Source of the DNA: Aquisalinus flavus
Lineage (GTDB): Bacteria > Pseudomonadota > Alphaproteobacteria > Caulobacterales > Parvularculaceae
Direction: 5' to 3'
Length of the DNA: 64,000 nt
Assembly (NCBI RefSeq): GCF_022559625.1
Contig: NZ_CP042288.1
Span: 1,870,155-1,934,154 of the forward strand
This document shows, piece after piece, positions 61,411 through 64,000 of this stretch. A program made the position numbers and the translations under genes. Under the pieces are notes generated by a model. It did not search any database, was not told where the DNA came from, and worked only from the letters and a program-made list of their open reading frames with translations. Every line of letters starts with the position of its first letter. Within the stretch, counting starts at the first letter, position 1.

Positions 61411-63609
61411 GTGAGCAAGAAGAAAAAGACAAAGAATGAAGGCAAGCTGCTGCAACAGGCGGGCGGTATCGCGCTCGATCTGTGGGCGGGGGTGCTAACG
61501 CTCGGCTGGGTGTTCGGCCAGGCGGTGAAGCCCGCCGCCGCGCCCATCGGCCGCCGCCTGAAGCAGCGCAAGACCTGGACAAGCGCGGGCCTGCATCTTG
61601 CGTCGCTGGCTTTCGCTGGCATGCTGGTCGCGGGCTTTGGCCTGTTTCACCTGACCCGCGCCTATACCCCGCCTGAGGATGTCGATCTGTGGGCGATCAA
61701 CCGCCCGGCCAGTATCACCTTTCTCGACAGCGAGGGCGACGTCATCGGCACGCGCGGGAGCTATTATGGCGATCCGATCCCGGTCGAGGAACTGCCGCCC
61801 TATGTGATCTCGGCCTTCCTGTCGACCGAGGACCGGCGCTTCTATGACCATTTCGGTTTCGACGCCAAGGGGTTCATGCGCGCCATCGTCACCAATATCC
61901 GCCGCGGCAGGCTGGCCGAGGGCGCCTCGACCGTCACGCAGCAGCTCGCCCGCAACCTGTTCCTGACCAACGAGAAGACGCTGGACCGCAAGCTGCAGGA
62001 GTTGAACCTCGCCTTCTGGCTGGAGGCGCGGCTGACCAAGGACGAGATCCTGTCACTTTACCTGAACCGCACTTATCTCGGCGCCGGCACATTCGGCATC
62101 GAGGCGGCATCGCAACTGTATTTTTCCAAATCGGCGCGCGAGCTGACCCTGTCGGAAGCGGCGCTGCTGGCCGGCTTGCCCAAGGCGCCGTCGGCGCTGG
62201 CCCCAACCACTAATTTCGGCGGCGCGACGACCCGTTCGGCAGAAGTGATCGACAATCTGGTCGAGACGAAAAAGATCACCAAGGAAGAAGCCGAGATCGC
62301 CAAGGCGACACCGCCAGAGCTGATCGTCATCGATAACAACCCCGATGTCGGCTATTTCTTCGACTATGTCATGGCACAGTCGGAGGCCTTGCTCGGCGGC
62401 ACGGTCGACACCGACATCGTCGTAACCACAACCATCGACCTCGCCATGCAGCGCCAGGGCCAGCGCGTGATCAGCGCCGCCATGACCGACGATATCAGGG
62501 CGCTGGGCGCCGAACAGGCTGCGCTCATCGCCTATGACACCGACGGCGCGATCCGTACCATGATCGGCGGGCTGTCCTATGAGGAAAGCCAGTTCAACCG
62601 GGCAACACAGGCATTGCGCCAGCCAGGCTCGACCTTCAAACCCTTCGTATACCTCGCCGCCCTGCAAAGCGGCATGAGTGCGCGCACCGTCTTCGTCGAC
62701 GAGCCTGTGACCGTCGATGGCTGGTCGCCGCAGAACTATTCCGGCGATTATGCCGGAGCGATGCCGATGACGACGGCGCTCGCCCGCTCCATCAACACGG
62801 TGGCAGTGCAGGCGAGCGAGGCGATCGGGCGCGAGCGCGTTGTCGAGACCGCCCGCGCGATGGGCATTCATCACACGCTTCAGCCGCTGCCCTCGATCGC
62901 GCTCGGTGCGGCAAACGTCACCCTTGATGAACTCACAGCCGCCTATATCCCCTTCGCGCGGGGCGGATTGACGGCGAGCCCCTATGCGATCACCCGCATC
63001 GAGAACCGCCGCGGCGAAGTATTGTATGAGCGCCAGCCGGCCCAGCAGCGCCAGGTGTTCGACGCCGAGCGCGCCGAGCAGATGAACTATTTGCTGCACC
63101 AGGTGATGGTCAACGGCACCGGGTCGCGCGCCAATCTCGGCTCGCGCCAGTCCGCCGGCAAGACCGGCACCACCAATGACTGGCGCGATGCCTGGTTCGT
63201 CGGCTATACCGGCCAGCTCGTCACCGGCGTCTGGGTCGGCAATGATGACAATGACCCGATGCAGAAAGTGACCGGCGGCGGCATTCCGGCGACGATCTGG
63301 AAGAATTTCATGATCGCCGCCCATGAAGGCAAGCCGCGCCTTGCCCTGCCCGGCGCCGACCGGTTGCGCCATGACAGCAATGACCTGCGCCTTGCCCAGT
63401 TCTACGGCACTCTGCAGGCGGACATGGCCGCACTCGCCTATGGCGGCCAGCAGAGCTTTGCCGATAACAGATATCCTGACGATGGCGGCTCGCAGCAGGT
63501 CGTCGGGCGCGCCTATAATGATCCGGAACCCATCCGCTCGCGCGACGATGACCGTCAGGACGAGCAGCCCCGCAAGCGGCGCGGCTGGTGGATCTTCGGC
63601 CGCAACTAG
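61411..63609 (+). CDS. PBP1A-type bifunctional penicillin-binding protein
   Basis: A 732-residue class A PBP. Short Lys-rich cytoplasmic tail, one membrane segment (about 55-76), GT51 glycosyltransferase with E140 (STEDRRFYDHFGFD) and QQLARNLFL, then the transpeptidase: S407 in STFK, SINT and KTGTTND. A C-terminal Asp/Arg-rich tail follows. It builds and cross-links peptidoglycan. The first codon is GTG at 61411. Divergent from the YcgN-type gene; no terminator is clear in the 208-bp gap after it. Confidence 0.94.
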   Translation: MSKKKKTKNEGKLLQQAGGIALDLWAGVLTLGWVFGQAVKPAAAPIGRRLKQRKTWTSAGLHLASLAFAGMLVAGFGLFHLTRAYTPPEDVDLWAINRPASITFLDSEGDVIGTRGSYYGDPIPVEELPPYVISAFLSTEDRRFYDHFGFDAKGFMRAIVTNIRRGRLAEGASTVTQQLARNLFLTNEKTLDRKLQELNLAFWLEARLTKDEILSLYLNRTYLGAGTFGIEAASQLYFSKSARELTLSEAALLAGLPKAPSALAPTTNFGGATTRSAEVIDNLVETKKITKEEAEIAKATPPELIVIDNNPDVGYFFDYVMAQSEALLGGTVDTDIVVTTTIDLAMQRQGQRVISAAMTDDIRALGAEQAALIAYDTDGAIRTMIGGLSYEESQFNRATQALRQPGSTFKPFVYLAALQSGMSARTVFVDEPVTVDGWSPQNYSGDYAGAMPMTTALARSINTVAVQASEAIGRERVVETARAMGIHHTLQPLPSIALGAANVTLDELTAAYIPFARGGLTASPYAITRIENRRGEVLYERQPAQQRQVFDAERAEQMNYLLHQVMVNGTGSRANLGSRQSAGKTGTTNDWRDAWFVGYTGQLVTGVWVGNDDNDPMQKVTGGGIPATIWKNFMIAAHEGKPRLALPGADRLRHDSNDLRLAQFYGTLQADMAALAYGGQQSFADNRYPDDGGSQQVVGRAYNDPEPIRSRDDDRQDEQPRKRRGWWIFGRN

Positions 63610-63817
63610 ATCAAACTGCGTTCAAATGAGATCATGTGAACGCAGAACAAGTGATCGCCTCCGGGGGCCTCGGGGCAGCGTATCTGCGTCGATCTGCGTG
63701 GCTTTGGCCCATCGATCTTATCCTATGTTAAGACTGCATTTCGCGGCAATTTTACCCGTGTGTTAGCGCTTTCTTTAAGGGTGTCCGGTTAGCGTGCAGG
63801 CCTGAGAGAAAACGCCC

Positions 63818-64000
63818 ATGCCCGCACGGAAGACCCCGCTCGAACAGCTTATCGACTTCCCCCGGGACGGGGAAAGTGCAGAGCGGCGTGAGCTGATGCG
63901 CCTGTGCACGGATCGTCTTCTCGCCGCCCCGGACCGTTACGGCATCCGCGAGATGGAATTCTTCGACCTGCTCTATTCCAACACCGCGCGGCAGATGGAC
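63818..64000 (+). CDS. DUF2336 protein, 5' part, cut by the right edge
   Basis: The first 61 codons (MPARKTPLEQLIDFPRDGES; ERRELMRLCTDRLLA) match the start of DUF2336 proteins, alphaproteobacterial helical proteins of unknown function. CTGAGAG before the ATG serves as a weak ribosome-binding site. The upstream 208 bp has no other gene. Confidence 0.6.
   Translation, partial: MPARKTPLEQLIDFPRDGESAERRELMRLCTDRLLAAPDRYGIREMEFFDLLYSNTARQMD

Noticed and set aside
1..64000. CRISPR arrays, tRNA or rRNA genes, insertion sequences, prophage integrase
   Set aside because: None seen: no regularly spaced repeats, no cloverleaf with CCA-type end that I could find, and no transposase or integrase motif in any plausible gene.

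Overview
The window is GC-rich chromosomal DNA from an alphaproteobacterium. The evidence is a complete Rhodobacter-type gene transfer agent (RcGTA-like) structural cluster, alphaproteobacterial operon styles, a bifunctional N-acetylglutamate synthase/kinase of the type known from Maricaulis and Xanthomonas, DUF2336, and PAS-type histidine kinases. A Maricaulales/Parvularculales-like host is my inference from this mix; no rRNA or tRNA is present to settle it.

Layout. 1-9.4 kb (minus strand): 2-oxoglutarate dehydrogenase/succinyl-CoA synthetase cluster in the order sucC, a small exported protein, sucD, sucA, sucB (with two lipoyl domains), lpdA (cut by the left edge), with a plus-strand DUF998 membrane gene between sucB and lpdA. 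9.4-13 kb: a BlaI-type repressor with two related M56 membrane peptidases, one fused to an M23 endopeptidase, and a BlaI-like operator upstream. 13-17.6 kb: DUF3667, asd, a zinc metallopeptidase and small proteins. 17.6-20.6 kb: arginine genes of the acetylated route (NAGS/K plus N-acetylornithine carbamoyltransferase). 20.7-31 kb: membrane and exported proteins, a PmoA-like protein, GH97, a D-glutamate cyclase-like protein, LysE, PepN, a membrane-anchored Mrr nuclease and an outer-membrane beta-barrel. 31.5-45.8 kb: signalling and envelope stress (PAS histidine kinase; ECF sigma, anti-sigma and a CpxP-like protein; GlnE; HU; a HAMP kinase, OmpR-type regulator and DegP unit; a J-domain protein).

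46.0-60.2 kb (minus strand): the GTA cluster, g1 to g15 in canonical order, all reading frames open. Three features stand out. First, the g10/g10.1 tail-assembly chaperone carries a perfect lambda-type slippery heptamer G_GGA_AAG exactly where the g10.1 frame, which has no usable start codon of its own, takes over. Second, a convergent plus-strand membrane gene (DUF6498-like) sits between the tape-measure gene and g12, splitting the cluster. Third, a 12-bp perfect hairpin follows the capsid gene. g1 and the terminase gene also share at least 137 nt in different frames. 60.3-64 kb: GNAT, a YcgN-type cysteine-cluster protein, a PBP1A-type peptidoglycan synthase, and the start of a DUF2336 gene cut by the right edge.

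No stretch above 300 bases lacks a gene. The longest gaps are 31218-31500, 16989-17249, 43049-43278, 9192-9416 and 63610-63817. I see no tRNA, rRNA, CRISPR array, insertion sequence or origin.
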